A DNA stretch of 41,308 bases from Desulfobacterales bacterium (GCA_016209225.1 JACQWO010000086.1:1-41308); one strand, 5' to 3'. Numbered from the stretch's first letter, positions 26,009 through 34,578 are shown. The notes: generated by a model from the letters alone, not told the origin. A program made the numbers and translations.

Positions 26009-27670
26009 TTGGGCGGCAAACTGGATATAAAACTTATAGAAGAAGAAAAAATCAACTGGGAGAAAAAATGTGTAAACCCTATTCTTGAAAAAATGGGGGA
26101 GCGAGAGAGTGAATTCTCAACTTCATCAATAAACAATGTAAGCAGGGTTTATACCCCGGAAGATATCAAGAATCTTGAGTATCTGGATGACCTGAATTTT
26201 CCCGGTCAATATCCCTTTACGAGGGGGATAAGGCCTACCGGCTATCGCGGACAACTCTGGACTCATCGTCTTGTTTCAGGGGCAATGGGTGGCAAAGAAT
26301 CGAATAAGATATTAAAGAACCTTCTCGCTCATGGAGAGACAGGGTTAAATCCGGTTTTCGATCCTCCCACTTTGAATGTCAGAGATTCAGACGAAGAGAT
26401 CTCGCAGAGCCAGGTAGGAATCAACGGAACGGCTATCGATACTTTAATAGATATGGAAAATCTGTTTGACGGAATTGACATAGAGAAGGTTTCTGTCAGC
26501 CTTATTGCCCCGCATCCCTTTTTATTTCCTATGTACATTGCGATGGCGGAGAATCGGGGTGTTAAACTCCACAAGTTAAGAGGAACGATCCAAAACGATT
26601 GTATCAACAATTCTCACTCGTGTAATTGGTTTAGGATGGCCCCATTGCCTTTAAGAATGAAAGTACACGGTGATGCTGTGGAGTTCGCTACAAAATATTT
26701 ACCGTCATGGAATCCATTGAGTATTGTTGGCTATCATATTCGAGAAGGAGGCGCCACAGCAGCACAAGAAATCGGGTTTACCCTTGCTGACGGGATTGCC
26801 TATGTAAAAGATTTCATTGAAAGGGGTATGGATGTCGACTCATTTGCCCCAAGGCTGAGTTTCTTTTTTAGTTGTGAGACGGATTTCCTGGAAGAAGTGG
26901 CTAAATTCAGGGCAGCGAGGAGAGTCTGGGCCAAAATAATGAAGAACAGATTTCATGCGAAAGAAGAGAGGAGTCTGCTTCTGCGGTATCACGTTCAGAC
27001 AGCCGGCAATTCCTTGTTGGCCCAGCAACCATTGAACAACATAATAAGAACCACCATACAGGCCCTTGCCGCAGTGTTGGGAGGTTGCAATTCTCTACAT
27101 ACGAATTCCTATGACGAAGCGTTTGCTGCCCCAACTCCCGAAGCTGCTTTGATCGCTCTGCGAACTCAGCAAATCATAGCTCACGAAAGTGGTGTCGCCA
27201 ATACGGTAGATCCCCTGGGGGGGTCTTATTGTATTGAGGCCTTCACTGATGAGTTAGAAAGAAAATCCTTTGAAATTATAGAACAGGTGGATAAAAGAGG
27301 AGGCGCGGTTAAGGCTTGGAAATGGATACAGGACAGCTATCTATCTGCAGCATATGAAAAACAAAAAAGGATAGAAAACAACAAAGAGGTTGTTGTCGGG
27401 CTTAACGCGTTTACCCTTGACGAGCAAGAAGATCAGGAATTAAACCTCTTTGAAATAGATCCAGATTTTGAAGAGAAACAGATTGCGTTTCTATCCGAGA
27501 TTAAAAGAAAGAGAGACCAAAAATCGGTTGAGAGGGCATTGAACGAGATAACCCATATTACTGAAAAGGGCATGAATACCATGAGCCCGATGGTGGAAGC
27601 CTATAAAGCATTGGCAACTCTTGGGGAGGTTCGACGGGCTTGGGAGAGAGGAGCCAATGTAGCGGTTTGA
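26009..27670 (+). CDS. Acyl-CoA mutase large subunit (set 2)
   Basis: A 553-residue methylmalonyl-CoA mutase-type catalytic chain. Preserved: YPFTRGIRPTGYRGQLWTHR near 68-87 (Tyr79 corresponds to Tyr89), RGTIQND near 191-197, GYHIREGGAT at 241-250 with the catalytic Tyr-His, SFAPRLSFF with the substrate Arg, and NSLHTNSYDEAFAAPT. The segment after QND, which in true methylmalonyl-CoA mutase holds Arg207, is replaced (CINNSHSCNWFRM) with Cys at the equivalent place, so a substrate lacking that carboxylate is plausible, as for isobutyryl-, pivalyl- or 2-hydroxyisobutyryl-CoA mutases. TTG start with AAGGAG 7 bases upstream. Its small subunit follows 48 bases later. Confidence 0.9.
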   Translation: MGGKLDIKLIEEEKINWEKKCVNPILEKMGERESEFSTSSINNVSRVYTPEDIKNLEYLDDLNFPGQYPFTRGIRPTGYRGQLWTHRLVSGAMGGKESNKILKNLLAHGETGLNPVFDPPTLNVRDSDEEISQSQVGINGTAIDTLIDMENLFDGIDIEKVSVSLIAPHPFLFPMYIAMAENRGVKLHKLRGTIQNDCINNSHSCNWFRMAPLPLRMKVHGDAVEFATKYLPSWNPLSIVGYHIREGGATAAQEIGFTLADGIAYVKDFIERGMDVDSFAPRLSFFFSCETDFLEEVAKFRAARRVWAKIMKNRFHAKEERSLLLRYHVQTAGNSLLAQQPLNNIIRTTIQALAAVLGGCNSLHTNSYDEAFAAPTPEAALIALRTQQIIAHESGVANTVDPLGGSYCIEAFTDELERKSFEIIEQVDKRGGAVKAWKWIQDSYLSAAYEKQKRIENNKEVVVGLNAFTLDEQEDQELNLFEIDPDFEEKQIAFLSEIKRKRDQKSVERALNEITHITEKGMNTMSPMVEAYKALATLGEVRRAWERGANVAV

Positions 27671-27718
27671 TTATCATAACCGGAGAAGTTTTGTAGATTA
27701 TTTGATGAAGGATGACGC

Positions 27719-28123
27719 ATGAAAAAAAATATCAGGATTCTTTTGGCAAAACCTGGCTTAGATGGTCACCTTAGAGGCATAAATGTTTTGGCAAAAGCCT
27801 TGATGGATGCCGGAATGGAAGTTGTTTATCTAGGAGTCGATTTGACCCCAAATGAAATCGCTCAAGCGGCGGTCGAAGAAGGGGCGGATATTATCGGACT
27901 AAGCATTCATGCAGGTGGTGCAGCAACGCTTTTTTCGAAAGTAAAGTCAGCCTTGAGTGAACAAGGAGGCGATAATATTCCTATCTTGGTGGGAGGGATC
28001 ATCACACCCAAAGAAAAACCTAAATTAAGAGAAATGGGAGTAGTGGAAATATTCGGGCCTGGATCCCGTCTTCAAAGTATCATCAGATGTATAAATGAAA
28101 CCGTACAACATGCAGGTCTATAA
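27719..28123 (+). CDS. B12-binding mutase small subunit (set 2)
   Basis: A 134-residue cobalamin-binding domain with a canonical start: [14 protein letters not shown] (DxHxxG near 18-23), then GLSIHAGG (the SxL position reads SIH), VGGIITPKEKPKL and IFGPGSRL. The His in the DGH motif should replace the dimethylbenzimidazole ligand in base-off B12 binding. It pairs with the large subunit immediately upstream. The ATG follows GAAGGATGACGC. Confidence 0.93.
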   Translation: MKKNIRILLAKPGLDGHLRGINVLAKALMDAGMEVVYLGVDLTPNEIAQAAVEEGADIIGLSIHAGGAATLFSKVKSALSEQGGDNIPILVGGIITPKEKPKLREMGVVEIFGPGSRLQSIIRCINETVQHAGL

Positions 28124-28225
28124 ATCAAAAAATCGTCATGGTAACCATAGGGTTTTTCTTTCTCAGTGACCTTTTAAATGGGGTTCTAGTGGGCAATTGT
28201 TTCTTATGCTTTAACAGGGGGGATT

Positions 28226-28672
28226 ATGAACTCATTGAAAGAAATTGAGGTAAATACCGCGAGGGATGCACTGGCATTGTTAAGCCGTATGATTTATAAA
28301 AAGTATGGTGATGAAGTTCTGCCTCTTATAGGGGAGGTGTGCCGCAGGTTGGGAAGAGCTATTGGAAACCAGATGAGAACAAATTTGGATTCCTTTGACC
28401 TCAAGAGTGTTGGCAACGCCTTTTTCGAAGGCGCCAGACGGCGTAAGAGTTCTGTAACAATCCTCGAAGCCACAGAAAAAAAGTTTAGGGGCAAGAATGA
28501 ACGGTGCGCACTGGGGTTGGCCGGTGCCGGTCGTCCGTTATGTGAGGCCATGATGAATATGGATAAGGGTATATTCGAGGCGGCTACAGGGGAGGAAATT
28601 GAGCTCTCTATCGTGAAGACAGTAGCTGCCGGCGATGAATGCTGTGATGTAATGTTTGCTTTAAAGGGCTAG
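28226..28672 (+). CDS. V4R- or ATC-hydrolase-like small cysteine protein
   Basis: A 148-residue soluble protein. Its C-terminal half has the layout of V4R / L-2-amino-thiazoline-4-carboxylate-hydrolase-like domains: RCALGLAGAGRPLCEAM, then GIFEAATGEEI, then AAGDECCDVMFAL, with Cys at about 94, 107, 139 and 140. In relatives these cysteines bind zinc or a small ligand. GGGGGGAT precedes the ATG. It lies after the set 2 mutase genes, preceded by a 100-base gap. Function unknown; a ligand-sensing or chaperone role in the island is conceivable. Its TAG stop forms the first base of the next repeat. Confidence 0.6.
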   Translation: MNSLKEIEVNTARDALALLSRMIYKKYGDEVLPLIGEVCRRLGRAIGNQMRTNLDSFDLKSVGNAFFEGARRRKSSVTILEATEKKFRGKNERCALGLAGAGRPLCEAMMNMDKGIFEAATGEEIELSIVKTVAAGDECCDVMFALKG

Positions 28673-28814
28673 TAACTATTCAGGTAGGCACAAAGGCACA
28701 GAGCACCAAAGGCACAAATTTTTCTAGCCTATTAGCCTATAGGCTACAGGCTACAGGCTAATAGCCTGTTCTTTGTGCCTATGTGCCTTTGCCACTTTGT
28801 GCCTGAGTAGTTAC
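28672..28814. repeat. Modular TIR element, GGCACA core with nested CAGCCTA hairpin
   Basis: Left GTAACTATTCAGG (28672-28684) and right CCTGAGTAGTTAC (28802-28814). GGCACAAAGGCACAGAGCACC and its inverse flank an inner hairpin, AGCCTATTAGCCTATAGGCT and ACAGGCTAATAGCCTGT (28725-28769). One module is thus inserted inside another. Confidence 0.9.
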
Positions 28815-28839
28815 CAATTACCATTGAAAAGGAGGCTCT

Positions 28840-29778
28840 ATGAAAAACAGAATCACCGAGATACTTGGTTCTCAATATCCCATTATCTTAGGGGCAATGC
28901 GTTTTATTACCCTTGCGAAAATGGCGGCAGCCATGTCCAACGCAGGGGGCTTTGGTTTAATTGCTGCCTCAGGGATGGAGGCAGAGCCTTTGAGAAAACA
29001 GATCAGGAATGCCCGTGAATTGACGGACAACCCCCTCGGTATAAATATCCCTGTCTACAGACCCAATGCCTTTGAGGCCCTGGAGATAGCTATTGAAGAA
29101 GGGATAAAGACGATCACTACCTCGGCCGGTGATGCAGGTAAACTCATAAAGAGGATTAAAGAGGCAGGAATTAAGGTGTTACACATGGCCCCTACAGTAG
29201 AGATGGCGAAGAAGGCAGAGGATGCAGGGGTAGATGCCGTTATTGCCGTAGGGACAGAGGCAGGCGGCCATGTGGGCAGAGATGAAGTGAGCACACTGAC
29301 ACTCATTCCCCAGGTAGTAGACGCGGTCAAGATACCGGTGGTTGCAGCAGGTGGTATAGGAGATGCACGGGGTTGGGTGGCGGTGCATGCCCTTGGCGCT
29401 GAGGGGATACAGATGGGCACCCGTTTCCTTGCCACGGAGGAGTGCCCTGTCCCTGAGGTATATAAACAGGCAATTCTAGCTGCCAGGGACAATAGTACAA
29501 TGATTGCGGCTAGAAAGGGTTTTCCTCTCAGAGCATTGAAGAATAAGGCTGTTATGGCGATTCGTGAAATGGAGGAAAAAGGCGCCGGCCAGGAGGAAAT
29601 CAATGCCTTCGTGGACAAACTGGGCAGTAAGCATAAAAACGATCCGGATTATATGCTCATGCCTGCGGGGCAGGTTGCAGGATTGACAAAGGAGATTACC
29701 ACTATCGAGGAACTTATTAAACGGATGGTTGAAGGGGCCAATAGGCTGTCTTTGGAGCTGGTTGGAGACTTTGAGTAG
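28840..29778 (+). CDS. Nitronate monooxygenase / FabK-type flavoprotein
   Basis: A 312-residue TIM-barrel FMN enzyme of the 2-nitropropane dioxygenase family, which includes nitronate monooxygenases, enoyl-ACP reductase FabK and unassigned oxidoreductases. Motifs: SQYPIILGAMRFIT, AGGFGLIAASGM, VGTEAGGHVGRDEVST near 146-161 (flavin/catalytic His region) and VVAAGGIGDARGWVAVHALGAEGIQMGTRFL near 168-198. In an anaerobic CoA-ester island a reductase-like role on an enoyl thioester is more sensible than oxygen-dependent nitronate oxidation, but this is inference. AAAAGGAGG precedes the ATG, just after a repeat element. Confidence 0.88.
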   Translation: MKNRITEILGSQYPIILGAMRFITLAKMAAAMSNAGGFGLIAASGMEAEPLRKQIRNARELTDNPLGINIPVYRPNAFEALEIAIEEGIKTITTSAGDAGKLIKRIKEAGIKVLHMAPTVEMAKKAEDAGVDAVIAVGTEAGGHVGRDEVSTLTLIPQVVDAVKIPVVAAGGIGDARGWVAVHALGAEGIQMGTRFLATEECPVPEVYKQAILAARDNSTMIAARKGFPLRALKNKAVMAIREMEEKGAGQEEINAFVDKLGSKHKNDPDYMLMPAGQVAGLTKEITTIEELIKRMVEGANRLSLELVGDFE

Positions 29779-29780
29779 GA

Positions 29781-29916
29781 GTGACTAATCAGGTAGGCAC
29801 AGAGACACAGAGCACCAAAGGCACAGATTTTTCTAGCCTATAGGCTACAGGCTACAGGCTATTAGCCTGTTCTTTGTGCCTATGTGCCTTTGCCACTTTG
29901 TGCCTGAGTAAGTTAC
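29781..29916. repeat. Modular TIR element, GGCACA core with nested hairpin
   Basis: Left GTGACTAATCAGG (29781-29793) and right CCTGAGTAAGTTAC (29903-29916), both slightly changed. The core closely matches the element at 28672, including the nested AGCCTATAGGCTACAGG hairpin (29833-29870), so the two are recent copies. Confidence 0.85.
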
Positions 29917-29938
29917 GAATAGGATATGGGGGTGAGTT

Positions 29939-30730
29939 ATGGAATGGGAATTCGTTTTATTTGAGAAAGAGGATGGTATCGGCACGATTACCTTAAATCG
30001 GCCTGAAAAATACAATGCCCTGGGCGGTAATATGCGACAGGAGATATTGGCTGCCGTTGAATTAGCCTGTTCTGATAGTGATGTTCGTGTGATAGTGATC
30101 ACAGGGGCAGGAAAGGCGTTTTGCGTAGGGGGCGATATAGATGAATTTGTTTCCGGAACTACAAAGGCCATTTCAAATACTGCCACCAGTGAGCGACCCA
30201 CCATGAGCAAGATCGTCCTCTTAATCAATTCTGTTGAAAAGCCTGTGATTGCAGCTGTAAATGGGGTGGCAGCGGGCGGTGGGTGCAACCTTGCTCTCTC
30301 CTGCGATATAAGGATAGCCAGTGACAGGGCAAGGTTTTCTCAGGCATTTGTGAAACGAGGGGTTCATCCTGATTGGGGGGGTATATGGTTCTTGCCGAGG
30401 CTGGTTGGCTATGCCAAGGCGGCAGAATTGATCTTTACTGGGGATATAATAGATGCTGAAGAAGCCTTGCGAATCGGTATGGTCAATAAAGTGGTGCCCA
30501 ACGATAATCTACCTCACGCAACAAAAGAACTGGCCCGGAAAATGGCAAAGAATGCCCCGATACCAATAGCCCTGGCAAAGAGAGGTCTTCAGAATTTTTA
30601 TAAGATGGATCTGGCTGAGGCAGTGGATTACGAAGTGATGACCATTGGGGTATGCTGGAATACTGAGGATCGAGTTGAGGGCATGAAGTCGTTTCTGGAG
30701 AAACGTGAGCCAATTTTTAAAGGGAGATAG
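29939..30730 (+). CDS. Enoyl-CoA isomerase-type crotonase (PaaG-like)
   Basis: A 263-residue crotonase. Neither hydratase Glu is conserved: the first is Asn117 (GGGCNLAL) and the second is Phe137. Instead VKRGVHPDWGGIWFLPRLVG (138-157) has the Asp (145) characteristic of PaaG-type and dienoyl-CoA isomerases. The oxyanion-hole Gly of FCVGGDIDEF is present. It probably isomerises or otherwise deprotonates an acyl-CoA rather than hydrating it. GGGGGTGAG precedes the ATG. It is separated by 16 bases from the CoA-transferase gene. Confidence 0.85.
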   Translation: MEWEFVLFEKEDGIGTITLNRPEKYNALGGNMRQEILAAVELACSDSDVRVIVITGAGKAFCVGGDIDEFVSGTTKAISNTATSERPTMSKIVLLINSVEKPVIAAVNGVAAGGGCNLALSCDIRIASDRARFSQAFVKRGVHPDWGGIWFLPRLVGYAKAAELIFTGDIIDAEEALRIGMVNKVVPNDNLPHATKELARKMAKNAPIPIALAKRGLQNFYKMDLAEAVDYEVMTIGVCWNTEDRVEGMKSFLEKREPIFKGR

Positions 30731-30746
30731 TTAGAGGAGGAGGAAG

Positions 30747-31967
30747 ATGGCAATTAGAGGACCACTCACCGGCATTAGAATCCTGGACATATCACATGCC
30801 CATGCAGGGCCCTATGGGTCTCAGCTTCTGGGTGACCTGGGGGCAGAGGTATTAAAGATAGAGCCTCCAGGCAGGGGAGATATTGTAAGGGGACTTAAGC
30901 AGCCCGGTCTGAGTGGTGAGGGCTATTATACCCTGGCTCTCAATCGAAACAAGAAGAGCGTTACGCTGGATATGTATACTGAATCCGGCAAAGAGGTATT
31001 CTATGACCTGGTCAAAATATCTGATGTAGTGTTTGACAATTTTAGAGCCGGTGTCATTGAAAGATTGGGAGTTGATTTTGAAACCTTGAAAGATATCAAC
31101 TCAAAAATTATCTCATGTTCTATTACGGGATATGGTCCATCCGGGCCATATAAGGATAAACCCGCTATTGATGATATGGTTCAAGGGATTGCAGGCTCAT
31201 TAAGCCTTGCAGGGGAACCTGATAGCGGTCCCCTCCGTCCTGGTATTGCAATTGCGGATCTTTCAGGGGGTTTTTTTGGTGCTATGGGTGTGGTTGTAGC
31301 CCTCTACGAAAGGCAGAAGACAGACAAGGGTGTAAGGGTGGAGGTGAATCTTTTAGAATCTACTATGTCGCTCATGTCCACCCACTTTCAGATGTACTTT
31401 CTTTCCGGCAAGCCACCGAAACCTCAAGGCAAGAGGCACCCTGCTGCTCCTATAGGGGTGTTTCAGACCCGGAATGGACATGTAACTTTGGGGCTCTCAT
31501 GGCCGGATATTGCCCATGTGATAGGTAGAAGCTGGCTTTTAAACGATCCAAGGTTTGATACAATGGAAAAAAGACTGAAGTCTAAGAATGAGCTGGAAAG
31601 TATTATGGAAGGTGCCCTCATGGAGAAGGACACGGAAGAATGGTTGGAACTGTTTAAAGAGCATGATATAATTGGCGGACCGATAAACACGCTGGACAAG
31701 GTAGAGAAAGACCCCCAGGTGATTTATAATCAGACCGTTATCAACATGGATCATCCGATCTGCGGGCCGATCAGGGCTATTGCAACTCCTATACGCATCA
31801 GGGATGGAATGGATGGCACCCACGAGCCGCCGCCAACCCTTGGTCAACATACTGAAGAGGTATTGAAAAGGCTACTTGGATACTCCGATGAAAAGATAAG
31901 GTCTATCCAAAAAGAAGCAGAGGAGCATGCTAAAGAATTGGCAAAACATGTAAAGGAGAAGATATAA
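30747..31967 (+). CDS. Class III (CaiB/BaiF) CoA-transferase
   Basis: A 406-residue family III CoA-transferase, forming intertwined dimers and moving CoA between carboxylic acids. N-terminal block GIRILDISHAHAGPYGSQLLGDLGAEVLKIEPPGRGD; catalytic Asp in GIAIADLSGGFF near 167-178; C-terminal HDIIGGPINTLDKVEKDPQV and PPPTLGQHTEEVL. Members include carnitine, oxalate, benzylsuccinate and mesaconyl-CoA transferases, so the substrate is open. GAGGAGGAGGAAG precedes the ATG. With the acyl-CoA ligase upstream, the island has two routes to CoA esters. Confidence 0.93.
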   Translation: MAIRGPLTGIRILDISHAHAGPYGSQLLGDLGAEVLKIEPPGRGDIVRGLKQPGLSGEGYYTLALNRNKKSVTLDMYTESGKEVFYDLVKISDVVFDNFRAGVIERLGVDFETLKDINSKIISCSITGYGPSGPYKDKPAIDDMVQGIAGSLSLAGEPDSGPLRPGIAIADLSGGFFGAMGVVVALYERQKTDKGVRVEVNLLESTMSLMSTHFQMYFLSGKPPKPQGKRHPAAPIGVFQTRNGHVTLGLSWPDIAHVIGRSWLLNDPRFDTMEKRLKSKNELESIMEGALMEKDTEEWLELFKEHDIIGGPINTLDKVEKDPQVIYNQTVINMDHPICGPIRAIATPIRIRDGMDGTHEPPPTLGQHTEEVLKRLLGYSDEKIRSIQKEAEEHAKELAKHVKEKI

Positions 31968-31978
31968 GCTCTTTAGCA

Positions 31979-32068
31979 GTAACTATTCAGGTTGTCAGGT
32001 TCACAGTTCACGGTTGGTTGTTCTAACCTTGAACCGTGAACCCTGGAACTTTGAACCTGAGTAGTTAC
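31979..32068. repeat. Modular TIR element, GTTCACGG core
   Basis: A 90-base copy with perfect ends GTAACTATTCAGG (31979-31991) and CCTGAGTAGTTAC (32056-32068). Core TTGTCAGGTTCACAGTTCACGG and the inverse CCGTGAACCC, as in the 22795 copy. Confidence 0.9.
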
Positions 32069-32101
32069 CTTTAGCAATGGATAAAAAGAGGAATATCATA
32101 G

Positions 32102-34033
32102 ATGAACTGGAAACAGACAGCATCTTTGGAGAATGATTATATCTTTCGGTACAGGATACACGAAGCCAATAATAAAGAAGACAGCAAGTGTAATTCAAGG
32201 CTGGATTTAGTAAAGAAACAACTGCAAAATATCCTCGATATAGTAATTCCTTGTAGTGGAGGTTCAGAAGTCAGAATTGACGGGTTCAAGCTCATGAACG
32301 ATAGAAGTCTCATACACGGGTTATATGATCAAGACAATGAAAGCGCTGCCTCATCGGGCAGGAAGATACTGGAAAGTCCTTTGGTTAGGGAAGCTATGCA
32401 GGGATCTGGCGGAGGAGAGGGGAACGGTCAAGGAAGCAGTTTCCAATCCATAAAAAATGCTGCCCTTTATGAACCGACTGTAGAGTATATTCAACGACTA
32501 CTACAGAGTTTGTTGGATTTGGTAGACCTGGAAAGTGATGGTAAGATAGTAAAGGTCGATGCCTTCAGGCTTAAAGACTTGTCCCAATGGGTTGAAGAGT
32601 CTTCCTGTGATCCCGCTGATATGTTGGGATATCTGGCAACAAGATGCAACTGCAACTGTGTTTTTTGTTATAACAAAGGATGCCCCCCATCTCTGGCACT
32701 TACGAACCCTTCTAAGCCTCCTGACGAAGAGTTCAAAGAGGTACAGACCCGCCTGAAATACTTTTATCCTGAAAAAAAGAAGAACTTATTCACAAGTCTG
32801 GGAAGCAGCTTTGAGGCATTCATTCATCCCCATTTCAGAGAGGTACTACAGGAAGTTCGGAAGAAGAGCGATAAACTTATCAGGATAACTACAAATGGTT
32901 CGACTTTGACAGAGGAGATGATTGATTACCTTTTGGGGTTTAATCCATTGCACCTGGATGTTGCCCTGCATAGTTCTTCAACTCATAGGAGGCAGAGGTT
33001 AATGCATGACAAAACCCCGGAGATCGCTATCAAATCTCTGCCTTTACTCAGGAAAGCCGGTATTCCTTACAACATAGTCATTGTGCCGTGGCCTGACGGA
33101 TCTCCGGAGGAGATGCTGGATGACATGGAGAGAACGATTGACTATGCTGATGAAAATGACGCCCATCTCGCAGAAATCAGCTTACCGGGGTACTCTAAGT
33201 ACTTTTCAGAAGATGAGTTGTTCGACCATGATTCCATATGGGATACGATTGCCATGAAGGTAAGGGATATAAGGTATAAATATCAGGTTCCCATAATAAT
33301 CAGGCCTGCTATCTATGAAGAGGGACTGTTTTGTAATCAAAAGAACTTGCCGGAAGTTATCGGAATAGTGAAAGGCTCTCCTGGGTCTAACAGTAGTTTG
33401 CAACCAGGCGATATATTGACGAAGATAGGCAGTAATGTGATCCACAATAGACCACAGGCCAGAACCCTCCTCTCCATTTTACAAAAGAATGAGATGGAAT
33501 CTGTGTCAATAGAGGTCTTGAGGAAGGGTCGCACATTGGATCTCTTACTCAATTTAAACAAGACTTCATACCCATATTCGAGGGATATCGACACCCATCT
33601 TGGGATAATATTCATGGGCACAGGTCTTCGGGGAGGTTACCTGGAGTCATTACAAGACCTTATCGAAAAGAAAGGGGCGAAAAACATCCTATTCCTTACG
33701 TCAATCCTTATGAAACCATTGCTGGAAAAGGTCATGCTGGAATCCCCTTTCTTTGGAGGAAGGGACGTTTATGTCAAGATTGCTGTTCCTCCAAACCGGT
33801 TTTTTGGAGGAAATATTTGTATGGGGGATTTATTAGTAGTCCAGGATTATATTGACTATATAAAAGATTATATTGAATCAACGGATGTAAAACCGGATTT
33901 GGTGGTAATCCCATCTTCACCCTTCAATCTAAGTGGGTGGGGAAGGGACCTGACGGGAAGGGTATATATGGATATAGAGAGAGAAACCGAGGTACCGGTG
34001 GAGATTTTTGAATGTCAGACTATCTATGATTAA
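32102..34033 (+). CDS. Radical SAM protein with PDZ and DUF512-like domains
   Basis: A 643-residue cytosolic protein. Residues 36-66 and 131-161 look like two copies of one unit (LQNILDIV..GGSEVRIDGFKLMND and LQSLLDLV..DGKIVKVDAFRLKDL). The radical SAM barrel follows, with CX3CX2C at Cys182-186-189 (RCNCNCVFCYNKG) and an extra Cys184. Next comes a PDZ-like segment near 418-485 (GSPGSNSSLQPGDILTKIG) and a C-terminal DUF512-like part (NRFFGGNICMGDLL near 572-585, PDLVVIPSSPFN). In COG1625 relatives the PDZ precedes the radical SAM domain; here it follows. It lies between the CoA-transferase and the set 3 B12 subunit. Its reaction is unknown; maturation of, or chemistry linked to, the mutases is inferred from position only. 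Confidence 0.75.
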   Translation: MNWKQTASLENDYIFRYRIHEANNKEDSKCNSRLDLVKKQLQNILDIVIPCSGGSEVRIDGFKLMNDRSLIHGLYDQDNESAASSGRKILESPLVREAMQGSGGGEGNGQGSSFQSIKNAALYEPTVEYIQRLLQSLLDLVDLESDGKIVKVDAFRLKDLSQWVEESSCDPADMLGYLATRCNCNCVFCYNKGCPPSLALTNPSKPPDEEFKEVQTRLKYFYPEKKKNLFTSLGSSFEAFIHPHFREVLQEVRKKSDKLIRITTNGSTLTEEMIDYLLGFNPLHLDVALHSSSTHRRQRLMHDKTPEIAIKSLPLLRKAGIPYNIVIVPWPDGSPEEMLDDMERTIDYADENDAHLAEISLPGYSKYFSEDELFDHDSIWDTIAMKVRDIRYKYQVPIIIRPAIYEEGLFCNQKNLPEVIGIVKGSPGSNSSLQPGDILTKIGSNVIHNRPQARTLLSILQKNEMESVSIEVLRKGRTLDLLLNLNKTSYPYSRDIDTHLGIIFMGTGLRGGYLESLQDLIEKKGAKNILFLTSILMKPLLEKVMLESPFFGGRDVYVKIAVPPNRFFGGNICMGDLLVVQDYIDYIKDYIESTDVKPDLVVIPSSPFNLSGWGRDLTGRVYMDIERETEVPVEIFECQTIYD

Positions 34034-34040
34034 TGGATTT

Positions 34041-34082
34041 AGTGAAGAGTGAAGAGTGAAGAGTGAAGAGTGAAAAGTGAAA
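34041..34082. repeat. AGTGAAG heptamer array
   Basis: Six units of 7 bases, four AGTGAAG then two AGTGAAA, in the gap between the radical SAM gene and the B12-subunit gene. AATAACTCTTAACTATCTTAAC follows, possibly a degenerate terminal repeat. There are no spacers, so it is not a CRISPR array. Confidence 0.85.
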
Positions 34083-34122
34083 GAATAACTCTTAACTATC
34101 TTAACTGAGGAGGTGTTTTTTT

Positions 34123-34530
34123 ATGGAAAAAGAAAGAAAGATAAAGGTATTAATAGCAAAGCCCGGGCTTGACGGACATGATAGAGGCGCAAAGGTTCTC
34201 TCCTTCGGGCTGAGAGACCAGGGCATGGAAGTGATCTATACAGGAAGGAGACAATCAGTCCAACAGATTGTAAACTCAGCACTGCAAGAGGATGTGGATG
34301 TTGTGGGCCTTAGCATCCTCTCCGGAGCCCATCTGACATTTTTCCCCAAGGTTGTGGATCTTTTAAGGGAAAATGGCGCTGAAGATATGTTGGTTATAGG
34401 TGGTGGGATTATACCTGAAAATCATATCCCTATACTTAAGGAGAAGGGGGTTACGGAAATTTTTGGTCCTGGTACTATGATAAAGGATATAGGGGACTTC
34501 ATTAGGAAAAACGTACGTAAAATAGCCTGA
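34123..34530 (+). CDS. B12-binding mutase small subunit (set 3)
   Basis: A 135-residue canonical cobalamin-binding domain: [18 protein letters not shown] with DxHxxG near 19-24, [13 protein letters not shown] with Sx[15 protein letters not shown] and IFGPGTMI. It is the closest of the three small subunits to the classical methylmalonyl-CoA mutase domain. It precedes two large-subunit genes, so it is likely to serve both. CTGAGGAGGTG lies before the ATG. Confidence 0.95.
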   Translation: MEKERKIKVLIAKPGLDGHDRGAKVLSFGLRDQGMEVIYTGRRQSVQQIVNSALQEDVDVVGLSILSGAHLTFFPKVVDLLRENGAEDMLVIGGGIIPENHIPILKEKGVTEIFGPGTMIKDIGDFIRKNVRKIA

Positions 34531-34578
34531 AAAGTTCTGGCTGGAAATGTTTCAGGTTTAGAAGGAGGTAAAGGTATC

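Noticed and set aside
5591-34082. Tandem repeats resembling CRISPR arrays
   Set aside because: The 7-base units are adjacent with no unique spacers, and no cas genes are present.
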